Positions 19,499-30,554 are shown, counted from the stretch's first letter. The stretch is 64,000 nt of DNA from Setoptus koraiensis (GCA_048013815.1 CM106586.1:1302001-1366000), one strand, 5' to 3'. The notes: generated from the sequence alone by a model not told the origin. Program-made: numbers and translations.

Positions 19499-21675
19499 AT
19501 CTGCTGCAATTCGCAGATGTGATTTAATGTGAGTCTGTACACTTTGAAAATGTATGTAGTAAAAGTTATAGGAGACCTTTGGGAATATGTGAATAGAACT
19601 AACTTGACTTAGCAAATGATGTTGTAAGCCTCCCTTCGGTTATATAGATCAATAAGAAAATAAAAGTAGGTTCTACAGTTCTTTTTGAGATTCAGTTATA
19701 GCGGGAGACTTAAACTTGACGATAAAAATGATGGTTGTTTCTCTGAAGTCCGTCGTTTTGTTGTTTTGTTGTCTTGATATAACATCCATGTCATTCATTT
19801 AAAGTAGTGGCTCATGATGTTGTAGTAACAGTTGATAGGGTGGCGGTCTGCATGTGTTGCTGAAGGCTGGCGTGAGCTCAAGCAGCAATTATTGTTAGTT
19901 TGCATCAGGGTGGTAGTATAAATAAATACTTTTCGTTATTTGTTTGATGTTAAGGTTGTAAAAGTGCACTATTTTGTTTGTTTAGACGCACATTCATGTA
20001 TGTTGTTTGTGTATACTGTATAATGTATAATGAATTATATCATCAAAACGATTTACAATTCTTCTGCTTTTCAAGCCCTCAAGTATATCTTTCGTCATGC
20101 TTGCTGTTCTATTATTCAACTGTTATCACTAACTATATGATAACAAAGCTGTTATTCAACTATACGACTACTGGATAAGGAACCTTATGTAACCAGATAA
20201 ACACCTTTGTGCTATGCAGTTTTCGAGTATTCAAACAGTAATAGTTTCCTCGAACAACTAACTGACTCAGCAACTGATATAATAATAATAATAATTGTAA
20301 TATATCCGTGATAACAACAATATTGTTGTAGATAGGTCCTCAACTAGTAATACTGTTACTACACGGTACTTGTGCAAGGTGGATGAGTGAGCCATTTACA
20401 GTGCTACGAGACTTTTAATGCTCAGCTGTTTCTAAAAAATACAGCTTGCTCCAGTGATGCGAGTAAATATGTATTCAATAAGTGTGGTATATGCCGTCTT
20501 CCATCGATTCTCATTGATAACGACAAGGAAGATTCAACTTTAAAGATCTACGTTCGTAACCTCCCTACAATCTAACAAGTAAGACATTTCAGCAACTTGT
20601 ACTTGCCTGCCTGCTGTTTCCAGTATACCAGTTAGCTTTTACTTTTGGTAAGCTATTATTTGCTTCGAACAAGGTTGATATTGTTTTAAATTGAAAACAT
20701 TAATAACATGTTATTGCTCATGTGGCAGTTGTGTCAGACGAGAAAAATGTCTATTTTTATGAGGTAAGCTCGACATCTCTGATCTGCCACAATTGAGAGT
20801 CGTAGTCCTTTTTGTGTCCATCCAGCTTACTTATGGCAAACAGAATACATTTCTTCAAATGATCGAGCTAGATCATCGTAATTAAATTCTCTTTCCATCT
20901 GGTATCAGGTAACGTCGTGGTTTCGTCTGGAGGCTATCAATTTTCCTGTTAATGATAATCATACTCTACCTAGAGTAGACTCCAGATTCTTGAAAACCAT
21001 TTCTGGTGAGTCTCCGTGCATCTGATTATTTTACGAGCATAACCAAGACTTCCATGCGCGCAAATTTTGAATGTGCGCAAAGTTTTCCTGGGTAGCTTGT
21101 TGAGACAGCGGAAATAATTAATTCAGACACATCTGAGATAGTGATGTGCTATGTATACCCTATGATACCGTAGTATCATGATTGCTAAGTCAAGGAACTT
21201 TCTATTTTCCATTGATGCGAATCTTCTCTCAAAATGCGCTCCTTCATCGCTCACTGAGCTTCGCCGGATGTCCAAAGATGAAAGAAAAATTGGATTGCAC
21301 TCTGGTAGTTGTAGGATATTCTATAAGGTGAGCCTTGTGCAGCCCTTTCTTGATCAAGTTTAACTTTGAAAGTTAATCCTGTTTTACATAAACTCCTACT
21401 AAAAGTTAGTTTCTTTTTTGTCATGTTCAAGTCAATACGGAAAGAGCATATATGTAAAAATGCATATATATATATATATATATATATGCTGTACCCCGAA
21501 TCGAATTACAGAGATGCACGACAAGACACACAGTAGGTTTTTGGAGTGAAATGCAACTTTTGTTTCAACAAAAAAGGGTCAAGGCAGTTTATTGTGAACA
21601 ACTCGTTACAATTCTACATAACAAACATTCAAACAAGCGAAAAGTAAACGATCATTCCATGCTGTCAGTATGAGA
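19499..21675. other. Intergenic; no gene supported
   Basis: About 2.2 kb, with an ATA run near 20279-20295 and an (AT)n tract at about 21465-21487. A short plus-strand frame (21178-21363) has an ATG and a GTGAGC word near its end but resembles no protein I know. Confidence 0.45.
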
Positions 21676-22826
21676 TCAATTATAACGACCGGAATATCTA
21701 TTTGCACCGCTATTTTCATTATACAGTCCCAAGTTATTGTATCCCTGTTGATTATGGTTCACAGTGGGTACAGGCTGATAGTTTACGGTCGCAGGTCGTT
21801 GTTGGTAGTTGACTCGATTAAAATAGTTGTCGACTGGCCGAGTTTGTTGAACAGGTCCTAAATTGAATGCAAGTGGATCGAAAAAAGGGATTAATGATGA
21901 TTTCTCTAGATTATTATCTGAAAAGGTGAAGTTCAGTTGATTAACTGTTCGAACTATCATGTCTGGTCACTGATATATGTTGATACATCAGTCAGCTAAC
22001 GACCATCTAGTGAAAACAACAATCGTTATCAATTCATGAACATACCTGAATATTGATTGTTTGGCAAATATCTTTGTTGTTGATAGGCGCCATTAGATGC
22101 AGATTGACTGTATTGTATTGGTTGAGGTGATGAACTCTTGTAGTAATTGTTGTTCGCGTGATTACTGTCTGCAAAACCTCCATCTTGATATGACAAAGTT
22201 GAAATTTGAGCGGCAGGCTGATTGGCATAATTGTTACTATTTTCATAATTATTGTAACTTTCAGGAGATTTGTTTGCACCGTAACTATTAGATGATTGAT
22301 AATTGTTGTTATTATTGGTATTGTAACCACCTGTATTGTCTGGCTTGCTTCCTTCTGGTCCAGGTAAATTGTCGGTTTTATCAATTTGAATTTCAGGCAC
22401 ATACATCACACTAGGTCTGTTCGGTTGGCGTACTTTTGCTCTGACAGTTATTTTTGGCAAGAGCCTTTTTGGCATTTGAATTTTCATTGCAGGTATATGA
22501 AGACCGATATTAAGTTTGATCTTGGGTCTCTCCTCACCATTGTAGCCGTCGTTGTTGTAATTTTCCGATGATGAATCATCGTAACCATTTGCTCCACCAT
22601 TATAATTGTCGCCATAGGCATTACTTGTGTCTTGGTATCTATTGCCGTCATCATACGATTGCATAGATTGAACTTGGTCAAGAACAATTATCATAGATGC
22701 AACGACAACAATGCACAAGTTGACGGTAGTGAACTAACCAACAACCAAAGATCAATTGTTATTATTATGTAAAGCAGTTTATATCACTCGTTTCTATTCT
22801 ATTATTATTTATCTTACCTTAATCAT
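21676..22826 (-). CDS. Secreted Asn/Tyr/Gly-rich protein, three exons
   Basis: Not a family I recognise. Exons on the minus strand: 22818-22826 (ATG ATT AAG, only 9 coding bases), 22046-22733 and 21676-21917. Introns are 84 bp (AAG|GTAAGA...TTAG) and 128 bp (CAG|GTATGT...TTTTCAG), and all phases match, giving 312 aa. The joined N-terminus MIKFTTVNLCIVVVASMIIV is a convincing signal peptide. The body is low-complexity and disordered: YNNYENSNNYAN, NTNNNNNYQSS and similar. It surrounds a basic, regularly patterned core (RPKIKLNIGLHIPAMKIQ, then MPKRLLPKITVRAKVRQP), which looks like alternating short beta-strands. No cysteines appear in the mature part. Composition suggests an extracellular structural, adhesive or cuticular role (inference). 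The next gene cluster downstream also encodes secreted or membrane proteins. Confidence 0.75.
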
Positions 22827-24364
22827 TTTCAAGAATTGACTTTTGTTCTGTTAAGATATATCAACTTTCGAAGGTGCTTATTGTGAAGATATTGTTCCGT
22901 TTTTATTTATGATGCACTTCTAGTTGTGTTAGTTGCAACTGACTTTTCTGTTTACTTTTTCCAATTTTTGGCGTTTGCTTGGTACTGTGTCAATAATCTT
23001 CAAATTTGTACTAGATTCAATCGGTTGGCCATTCGATCTATCAGGAAACGGCAAACTAGTTGGAGCAGCATCAACGTAGCCACTGATTACTCGTCATATT
23101 CTAATTGAAAATATATACATATATATATATATATATGACTGAGTTTCATTAAAGAAAAGGACAATAATGAGTAGTGAAATGAATGTTAACATCCGTAGTG
23201 AGACGACCATGGTAACAATTACCAACAGCTATCGGACATTGCTCTCAGCAACAATCAAAGCTTGTCTTAATGTTGTTATGGCACCTTGTCTTTTTTCAGA
23301 GCTAAGATGAGGAGAGTGCGCTGAAAAAACTGGAAACATCATTCATTTATTGCGTTACTTTCATTAGAACAAACAGAACATTTCAACTTTAGCTTGCCAG
23401 GTCAAATTTGATACCGCCTGCGATGACCTAAGGGCATGGATAGTAAATCTGATCTCATCGTTAGACGCTAATTGTTGTTACACAGGAAACTGGTCAGTGT
23501 AGAAAGACTTGGACATGACAATTTTGTCAAGACATTACAAATTTCGACGATTCTGATAGGCGTATACTTGAACGCGTAACTATTGTTTGACTGTTGTTTT
23601 TATGAAACTATTCATGGGTGGATGATGATTAAATATTTTGGTTGGTCCGAGTTAAACTTGAATCTATTCCAATACTCAGTTAATGCAGTGAGCATGGTTG
23701 GATAATATCCATGACCACATATGCCATATGAACTTTCGTTCGTTTGAAGTCCAGTTGCAGGCACTAATAACAGACAGACACATATTTCCAGATAGATTTG
23801 TAAAGTCAGATCCTTTCGTGATACATGTAATTGATGTCCGTTCCCAGCGATCATCTGCATTAGAAGTTGATACAAATAGTGAACTGTGTGTATTCGTCTC
23901 GTCATGTATTAATCCTAATGGCAGCAAATAATGTTGTCGTGAGTTGCTGATTGATTGATCAACTACAGTATTATTCATACAGTAATTACCTTGAAAAAAA
24001 GATTAGAAATGGTTCATATATGGTTCATTTTACTCGTGGTTCGAGCCAGTGAAACTTTCTGCTCTCCATAATCAATGTGAGATAGTTTTGTGTAGTGGGA
24101 TTGAACTATTTTTCAATAACTGAAATGTTCTATAAGTATTATATACTACATCACTATGGTAACAGTTATACAAAATAAAGTATGAAGTTACTTTATTTTA
24201 AAACACTTTGTATCATAACAACATTATCGATGGTATGAGTTCATTTGTTTCTTTCAATTAATCATGACTTGACCGATGGACATTCGACCCATAATGGAAA
24301 AGTGTGATTAGACTATTTGATGTTGATCCAGATGTGATCTGGAGAGTTGAATCGACCACCGCAG
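22827..24364. other. Intergenic, with one weak coding-like patch at 23612-23978
   Basis: Contains an (AT)n tract near 23115-23137. On the minus strand 23676-23978 opens with ATG and runs 100 codons, and an overlapping frame at 23612-23905 is also open. Neither resembles a known protein, and a pyrimidine-rich TTATTAG acceptor-like word lies between them, so a small spliced gene is possible but unproven. Confidence 0.35.
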
Positions 24365-25951
24365 TTACCATCCAAGCTTGGCCTTAATTCCATAATATGC
24401 GATGGCTAACAAAATGTAAGCTATGATAGCCATTATGATGCTGGCAATTGTTATGAGGGCAACTTCCCAGCTAGGAACGTGAGATCCGAATATATAGACA
24501 TAATGCGAGTGACCGTGACTTCCTCCGTGACCGGCCGCGTGTCTTCCATGACCGTGGCCTCCATGACCGTGGCCTCCAAAACCGTGGCTTGCCGCGTGTC
24601 CACCTCCATGTCCTCCTCCACCTCTGTGAATAATACTGGCAAATTGCACTTGTCCCTCACTGTCATCATTTTCATTCTCAACGTCCACACTCATTGTTTG
24701 TTTGAAAGATTCGTCAAACGATCTAATAGTAATGAATTTGGCCAATACCTGTTCATTACTGCCCAGTCTTCTAGCTAACCAACCACTTAATCCATTGCGA
24801 TATGTGTAACACAACAGATCTTCGTCAAACTCTTCGAATGTCTCTCTCACCTGTTCAAATCTATGCCATTCAGGCAATTCACAACTGTCAGATTTAGTTG
24901 GTTCCTCATTATCAGTGGGACGATAACATTCATCCTTGCCAATGTCCACTGTCATTGCGTGCTCTCCCGATGCATTAATTTCTTGTTTCAATTTAAGTTC
25001 AGTGTCCTGATCAATATCCAGACTAGCTGTTGTGATTAGCACACCTTGGCAGTATTGTACTACCTTCATCCATTTCTGCACTGTTTCGCTCCATTCAAAA
25101 TTGCTTGAATCTTTCGCTCTCGAATCGATTCTTTTCACCATGTAGCCTTTCCATGCCAATCTTACTATGGGATAAAATGAGCTTCTCGCATACTTGTCAA
25201 TATTTTTGCAAGTATCTTTAGTTTTGTGGAACTCTTCATGAGCACGTTCGCTATTTAAAGTAATACCAACATAAATATCAACTTTTGAGCCAGTTCTCAC
25301 AGAATCCAGTAGCACAAGATTTTCTACTCGTTCTAGAGAACGCGGATGCATCTTTAGAGCCAATTTCAATACTGTTGGCAGTTCTTTAGATTCATCTGCT
25401 CCTTTTTCTCGCAAAGCCTCACTTTCAATTATCTTATCTTCTACGCTTTTGATGCCATCTACCAATTGTTTGTTTTCGCCTTCTAAAAGTGTTAATTTCC
25501 TCTCCAACGACTGCTTACACATTAATGCAACCTGACCAGCAAACAGTCTAAAGAAGGGCAACAATCTGTTTTTTTGTTTTCGTCCCAATAATTTACCATA
25601 CCTGACATGTTCTACTTTTATCTGCAGATCGAATATTATCAATTGATTAATGAAATCTGGCTCGCATACCGAATGAATCGTTGAAGCTTGCCTAACTATT
25701 CCTCGAAGTACTCTGATATCGTTTTGCCCATTAGTACTGCGTAAACATCTATTTATCGTTTCATTCTTCTGTTCGCTCAATTCATTGTCTTGCATCAATT
25801 TATTAGATAAATCTAGAAAACCGGAAACTGTATCGACTTTCTTGATTGATTTGACACATTTAGCTAGTGTCAAGCTCTCCTCAAGAGCTCCCCTTACGAA
25901 GAGACATTTGCTTACTACGACCAGATATATTACCAACAAGCTCTTCGACAT
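24365..25951 (-). CDS. Type I membrane protein of an unrecognised paired family, with His/Gly-rich stalk
   Basis: Function unknown. The 528-aa protein starts with a clear signal peptide (MSKSLLVIYLVVVSKCLFVRG, chosen because ATG 25951 is the first Met; the frame upstream has only TTG). The ectodomain is mostly helical and charged with scattered Cys. A His/Gly repeat, about 444-483, follows (GGHGHGGHGHGRHAAGHGG). A transmembrane helix spans about 495-520, and a tiny cytosolic tail ends KAKLGW. The His/Gly stretch could bind metal (inference). It is homologous to the gene at 26717-28009 on the other strand: compare CKNIDKYARSSFYPIVRL with CKYIKVYRDWLFGPIFRL, and a shared basic 'K/R-x-R-L...F...CK' block. 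The two start codons are 765 bp apart, head to head. Single exon. Confidence 0.8.
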   Translation of the reverse strand: MSKSLLVIYLVVVSKCLFVRGALEESLTLAKCVKSIKKVDTVSGFLDLSNKLMQDNELSEQKNETINRCLRSTNGQNDIRVLRGIVRQASTIHSVCEPDFINQLIIFDLQIKVEHVRYGKLLGRKQKNRLLPFFRLFAGQVALMCKQSLERKLTLLEGENKQLVDGIKSVEDKIIESEALREKGADESKELPTVLKLALKMHPRSLERVENLVLLDSVRTGSKVDIYVGITLNSERAHEEFHKTKDTCKNIDKYARSSFYPIVRLAWKGYMVKRIDSRAKDSSNFEWSETVQKWMKVVQYCQGVLITTASLDIDQDTELKLKQEINASGEHAMTVDIGKDECYRPTDNEEPTKSDSCELPEWHRFEQVRETFEEFDEDLLCYTYRNGLSGWLARRLGSNEQVLAKFITIRSFDESFKQTMSVDVENENDDSEGQVQFASIIHRGGGGHGGGHAASHGFGGHGHGGHGHGRHAAGHGGSHGHSHYVYIFGSHVPSWEVALITIASIIMAIIAYILLAIAYYGIKAKLGW

Positions 25952-26004
25952 TATATATTTTGTCTTGTAGCTTCCCTCTAGCAAGTAAGAATTTTCCGCA
26001 GCCG

Positions 26005-26012
26005 TTTATAAA
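26005..26012 (-). promoter_or_regulatory. Candidate TATA box of the 24365-25951 gene
   Basis: TTTATAAA lies 54 bp upstream of the ATG at 25951. A start about 25-30 bp downstream of the box would leave a leader of some 25-30 nt. The remaining 25952-26716 region is the shared divergent promoter of the two paralogues, with no coding signal. Confidence 0.4.
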
Positions 26013-26716
26013 TTGAAGAGTGCTTAGTATTCAGAATGAAATTTCGAGGCAATATGTTGTGGATATTTTCATTAGCTATTCGCTGTTTAGAAGAGAGACT
26101 CCTTGTTATATCCAAAGGCACATGAATCTATTTTTGAATGCTAATGTAAAGCGAGTAAAAATGATCAGCTAACATAAGACACTTTTCCGGCATAGCAAGT
26201 CAAACGTTGATCTATTTTGAGCCTTTACCATGATCGGGGTAATCGGTTCGCCATTTGTACGAATTGATCTTTAGTTGCTGTAAGAACTACCTGGAACCTC
26301 TTTAGCTCACAAGCTCTATTGAAATCATCCTGGTTGAGCGGTTGATTTCGGCAATTTGTCTGATAAATCACCATGTTCTCCTCAAGGCATCACTAACAAG
26401 TCGAACTTAGTATAGATCTCGTAACCGTTCCTCGCAAAACCCTTCAACTTGAATTTAGAGTTCTCTTTCTCTCTGCTTGAATCTGTTGTGTTGATACATT
26501 ATGTTTGTTCCTTGGATCTATTCTAATATCTATTTTTAGACAGAGATTATCCCTGGAATTTGTTAGGCATGAGACTTGACATTTACGAATCGTGATTTCA
26601 TTTATAATCTTGACTCCGATTTCAATCTGAGATTGTCAAACAAAAAGCCATTAAGTTTGCCGATGAATGCTTGAATCAATTGTTGTTTGCAAGCTGCAAG
26701 TATTCCGTTTTCAAAA

Positions 26717-28009
26717 ATGATGAATAGACTCGCATCGAAATGGTTGATTGTACCCTTGTTTATTACTTATTTTCACTCCGCGCCCGTTTATTCTAACTGT
26801 CTAGGATTTGGTGTCGTTTCTCCAGAAGCGAAAGAATGCGGAGATAACCTAAACAGGGTAACAACTCTGGACCAGCTGAAGAAATTTTTGAAAAAAGTTG
26901 AGATTGGCTCGGCTAACGGATACTTTACAGACAAAGATTTGAGTAATTGTTTTGAATTAAAGAATATCAAGATGAGTACTATAAAAGAATTTAGACTATT
27001 AATTGAGGACGCAGAAAAGGGGGAAGTTTGTTCAATTGAGAATATCGACAACTTGGTTTACTTACATACCTATCTTTCATCAGCTCATGGTCAAAAGAGA
27101 AGGCTACGCCTTGCCTCATGGTGGGACAAATTTGTTCGACAGACCATTGTAAAGTGCAAACATTCTTTTCTACAAAAGTTAGATTCGAACAGACTCTTTT
27201 TCCGAGGCATTGTAAATTTATCCGCACATTTTGATTGGCAAGACACTCAAAATTTCATCAAGGAAACAGAAGATGTTTCTGAGATATCGGCAGAATATTT
27301 CGTTGAGCATGATTTTCTAGCGGTAGATTTTGTCGCAAAGACATCTGGACGAATTGATGAATTATTGGACGCCAAACTAGACGAAGATGAATTGATAACT
27401 AGGCAAGCTAAACAACCAAAATACGATGTCCAATTGAACGAGAACGAATTTAATCGCTTGAATGAGATGTTTAGAGAATGCAAATATATTAAGGTCTACA
27501 GAGATTGGTTATTTGGTCCAATTTTCAGACTATCACAATTAGAATACGATGATAGTTCTCTGAATTTCGATGATGCAGTAGCTAATTACAAATACATACA
27601 TGTCTGGTTGGGATCAATTAAGATGTGCATGTTACTAAAGCATGTCAAGGTATTAAAATTGACAGATGGAACAACACGCCTAAAAATTGGCTTAGTCTAC
27701 AGGCAAGACAATATGGATGAGCTGGGTGCAAGTATGCTTGCTACGGACGACGAGCTTGTGATTCCACGATCGAAGAAATTCCTGACATATTCAAGAGATT
27801 TAGATAGTTTCAGTGAATTTGACTATAGACTTATAGAGAGAATCATTCGTAAGAAAGATGATAAGACTATGGAGAACAATGATAGATCTTTGGACAACAG
27901 CAAAAGAATAAAGAAGGCAGTGTATTCTCAAAAGTTCTTGAAATTGCTGGCGGACTTTATACAGAAAACTGATGCGTTTGAGTTTCCGGAGCCAGAGTAT
28001 CTAATGTAA
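26717..28009 (+). CDS. Secreted paralogue of the same unrecognised family, without membrane anchor
   Basis: Function unknown. The 430-aa single-exon protein starts at ATG 26717 (CAAAAATGATG) with a signal peptide (MMNRLASKWLIVPLFITYF, cleavage probably near APVYS-N). It shares with its head-to-head neighbour an N-terminal helical block: KECGDNLNRVTTLDQLKKFL against AKCVKSIKKVDTVSGFL. It also shares a second Cys pair (LSNCFEL...EVCSIEN against INRCLRS...SVCEPDF) and the central CKYIKVYR...IFRL block. It lacks the His/Gly repeat and the membrane helix, and ends in a lysine-rich, then acidic tail (DAFEFPEPEYLM). One copy is anchored and one soluble, which suggests a divided receptor/ligand or anchor/soluble role (inference only). 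No frameshift or stop interrupts it. Confidence 0.78.
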   Translation: MMNRLASKWLIVPLFITYFHSAPVYSNCLGFGVVSPEAKECGDNLNRVTTLDQLKKFLKKVEIGSANGYFTDKDLSNCFELKNIKMSTIKEFRLLIEDAEKGEVCSIENIDNLVYLHTYLSSAHGQKRRLRLASWWDKFVRQTIVKCKHSFLQKLDSNRLFFRGIVNLSAHFDWQDTQNFIKETEDVSEISAEYFVEHDFLAVDFVAKTSGRIDELLDAKLDEDELITRQAKQPKYDVQLNENEFNRLNEMFRECKYIKVYRDWLFGPIFRLSQLEYDDSSLNFDDAVANYKYIHVWLGSIKMCMLLKHVKVLKLTDGTTRLKIGLVYRQDNMDELGASMLATDDELVIPRSKKFLTYSRDLDSFSEFDYRLIERIIRKKDDKTMENNDRSLDNSKRIKKAVYSQKFLKLLADFIQKTDAFEFPEPEYLM

Positions 28010-28247
28010 TGTTCCCTCTTGCCGAACACAGTAACTTTGGATGCTAACTCTCCTACACTGGCACCGTATTCTTTTGTTCCCCTCTGTCTGTTATGGCATT
28101 GCAAGTGACCTCATTTCCTTTCATCAAATTATAATATATATACAACATGTAACTATTTCATCAGTACTAAGTGCGTCTAAACGAAAAATAAATAGCAACA
28201 CAACATTAATATTGATATTTACAACAGAGACATTTATTACTAATTTT

Positions 28248-29492
28248 ATGATAATGATGTATATATTAATAATACCTTCGATTACATTGTATGTCAATTC
28301 GATACCTGCCTATGGCAACTATCAGGACTATTACACTGGCCAATCAAATAATCAAGAAACTATGAATACTCTTTACGATAATGTAATGAATAATCTATCA
28401 CATACATCTTTCTCATCATGCAATTATTGCAATGACCCTTACGCCATTGAACCCCCACCGGACGATATACTATTTATGCCACCACCACCATTACCTCCAA
28501 CGATACAAGCATCATTATTTCCCAATCGTGACATGTCAATCGAATCTGAAGCTGTTAAACAATCTATGGATTTAGAATGTCATTTTTGTCATATATTTAA
28601 TGAGGATGCCACCGAGGCCAGACAAACTCAAGCCATTTACTCAAGGGCAGGCTTTTTAATGATCGTCATCATTTTGATCTCTTTGATGTCTATTGTTTAT
28701 TTAGTGCGTACTAGACGGGGGAAAATTGTTGCCTCAAACATTCGTGCTACAATATTCAAATCGAATACAAACACTTCATCATCAAGTAATAAATCATCAT
28801 TATCTAGCCAAGAGTCATCACGTTTGTCCCATCACCCAACAGACCCTTGTTTGATGAGTATGAATAGAGAGAAGAATCTAACTTCACCAATAATAACAGA
28901 TGTTCCTCATAAGAAGACATCAATTCCTAGCAAATACTGGGCTCAACCTAATTCTATTATAGGCAACACCATTAGTAGAATACCAAACGATTACGAGGTA
29001 CCTTCATCAAGAACCAATTCGACGTGTACTTCAGGTGCAGTTTATGCAGATCTCACCAATGAGGGCCATCACTTGACGTCACAAGCCAGATTATTTTCAC
29101 CATACAACATTCACACCTATGCCGAAGTCATGGATCCCACCAGCGACCAGCTAACCAAGCCAGGTAACACCGGGGTGATACTACCAGATTTTAATTATTA
29201 CAATGCTGTCTATTCTCATGGTAGTTTAGTTGGACCCAACATACTCAACGGATCTCTTCAACTATCTGATTTCAATTCAATGAGAGCTCCACATACAGTA
29301 ATGTTGAACAATTCAACCATACAAGCAAATCAGATGCACATTCAACATGTCAACAAGATTAAGCCCTTTGCAACAATCCAACAACAACAACAACCACACC
29401 CACACCGGGCCCAGATAATTGTGACAAGCAATAATCAAGGATGTGGGCCATCCCTATTGCACTTTAAAGATCGCCATCATGACGTCATTTGA
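28248..29492 (+). CDS. Type I single-pass membrane protein with tyrosine-motif cytoplasmic tail
   Basis: Not assigned to a family. The open frame extends back to 28041, but the ATG at 28248 (or 28254/28257) gives a proper signal peptide, MIMMYILIIPSITLYVNS. From 28248 the protein has 414 aa. The short ectodomain (about 18-132) holds two CxxC motifs (CNYC at 58-61, CHFC at 111-114) around a proline-rich stretch (PPPPLPP). A transmembrane helix GFLMIVIILISLMSIVYLV (about 135-153) is followed by a basic stop-transfer RTRRGK. The long disordered tail contains DYEVP (Y249), VYADL (Y266) and TYAEV (Y291), which look like SH2/phosphatase or endocytic docking motifs, plus Ser- and Gln-rich stretches. 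This layout suggests a small signalling receptor or adaptor (inference). It starts 239 bp after the preceding gene on the same strand. An upstream exon is possible. Confidence 0.65.
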   Translation: MIMMYILIIPSITLYVNSIPAYGNYQDYYTGQSNNQETMNTLYDNVMNNLSHTSFSSCNYCNDPYAIEPPPDDILFMPPPPLPPTIQASLFPNRDMSIESEAVKQSMDLECHFCHIFNEDATEARQTQAIYSRAGFLMIVIILISLMSIVYLVRTRRGKIVASNIRATIFKSNTNTSSSSNKSSLSSQESSRLSHHPTDPCLMSMNREKNLTSPIITDVPHKKTSIPSKYWAQPNSIIGNTISRIPNDYEVPSSRTNSTCTSGAVYADLTNEGHHLTSQARLFSPYNIHTYAEVMDPTSDQLTKPGNTGVILPDFNYYNAVYSHGSLVGPNILNGSLQLSDFNSMRAPHTVMLNNSTIQANQMHIQHVNKIKPFATIQQQQQPHPHRAQIIVTSNNQGCGPSLLHFKDRHHDVI

Positions 29493-30323
29493 CAAACAAC
29501 TAAATTAAGCAAATCTATCGAATCTAACACTTCGCTGATCGATTAAAAATTAAATTCTTCAATTAATTTCTCTTCACTTGCATCGGTTCAACTGGCAGAA
29601 GTTGTAGCTATTGATTGTATTAGCCATCAAATTGTTAGTAGTTTTACTGATTATTTCTGGTACACTAAAATATTTCACCTTTTCTCCTCAGTCAAGAGAT
29701 TGACGTAAAACTGAAAAAACTATATAAAAAAGGAAAACATGTTCGAGGGTTGTCAGTCGAAATTGTTCTGACAGTTGTGAATTAGGTCCAAGATAATGAT
29801 CTGTGACATTGGATCACATCCTGTTTTTTTCCGATCAGCTGCCTGACGAACCCTCCAAATGCGATTCGCAGTCTACAGCTGTAGTTAAAAAATAATAAAA
29901 ATAGTAATTATTATTAGACACAGAGTAAGGATGAAATAGATGTCATTATCTGGCGCTATTCCAATTGTCTACCTACCCAGGGACAGGGACGTTTGCTCGA
30001 CGTACAAAATCTCGATGTACAGTATCTCGACATTTGAAATCTCGACAGTGTAATTTTTTAAGGAATCCATTCGTTTCGATTCAATCGCTCAGCGTAAACC
30101 GCTCTTATTCTTTCTTCTCTTCTTGAGAGAGCGGTATCCGAGTGAGGAACCATCGCAGCTTGCAATTTCTCTATCTAAATTGCAGTTGAAGGTTGTTCAT
30201 CTCTGAACTTTCTTAAGCCTCTGAGGAGGCCAATATGGCTGTCACCTGCGAGCAAACCAAATCTCAAATGGCAGGCTTCTAAAGAGTTCTGGCTTCGAGG
30301 CAGATTGGCGTCCATTACGTCAG
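29493..30323. other. Intergenic; repeated ATCTCGA words
   Basis: No gene supported. About 29995-30050 has four spaced copies of a 7-9 bp word (ATCTCGA / CTCGACA). The rest is ordinary AT-rich sequence. Confidence 0.4.
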
Positions 30324-30554
30324 TTACGGACCACGTCCCAGGCGGGAACTGAGGTGGTCGGCGACCTCTTCCAACTCTCCGACCAACGACATAATATTTG
30401 GCAAACCAAGCCAGAAGAGCGCTTCCTCTTTGATCAACAATTGGCGGTCAATAGTTCTTGAAGCAACTGACATCCGAATGGCCAAGACATAGGCCATTTG
30501 GAGAGTGTCATCCTCGGAAAAGTTAGCATGAAGCCATTCTGTTGAAAACGGATG
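30324..30554 (-). other. Coding-like open stretch next to the mariner, unidentified
   Basis: A 76-codon stop-to-stop frame with composition unlike its surroundings (higher GC) and ordinary codon use, containing for example DDTLQMAYVLAIRMSVASRT and IKEEALFWLGLPNIMSLVGE. It begins just inside the left flank of the mariner. It could be an exon, a gene fragment broken by the insertion or a relic. I do not recognise it. Confidence 0.3.

Noticed and set aside
21178-21363. 61-codon plus-strand frame with a GTGAGC word near its end
   Set aside because: No similarity, no partner exon found; chance ORF is more likely.
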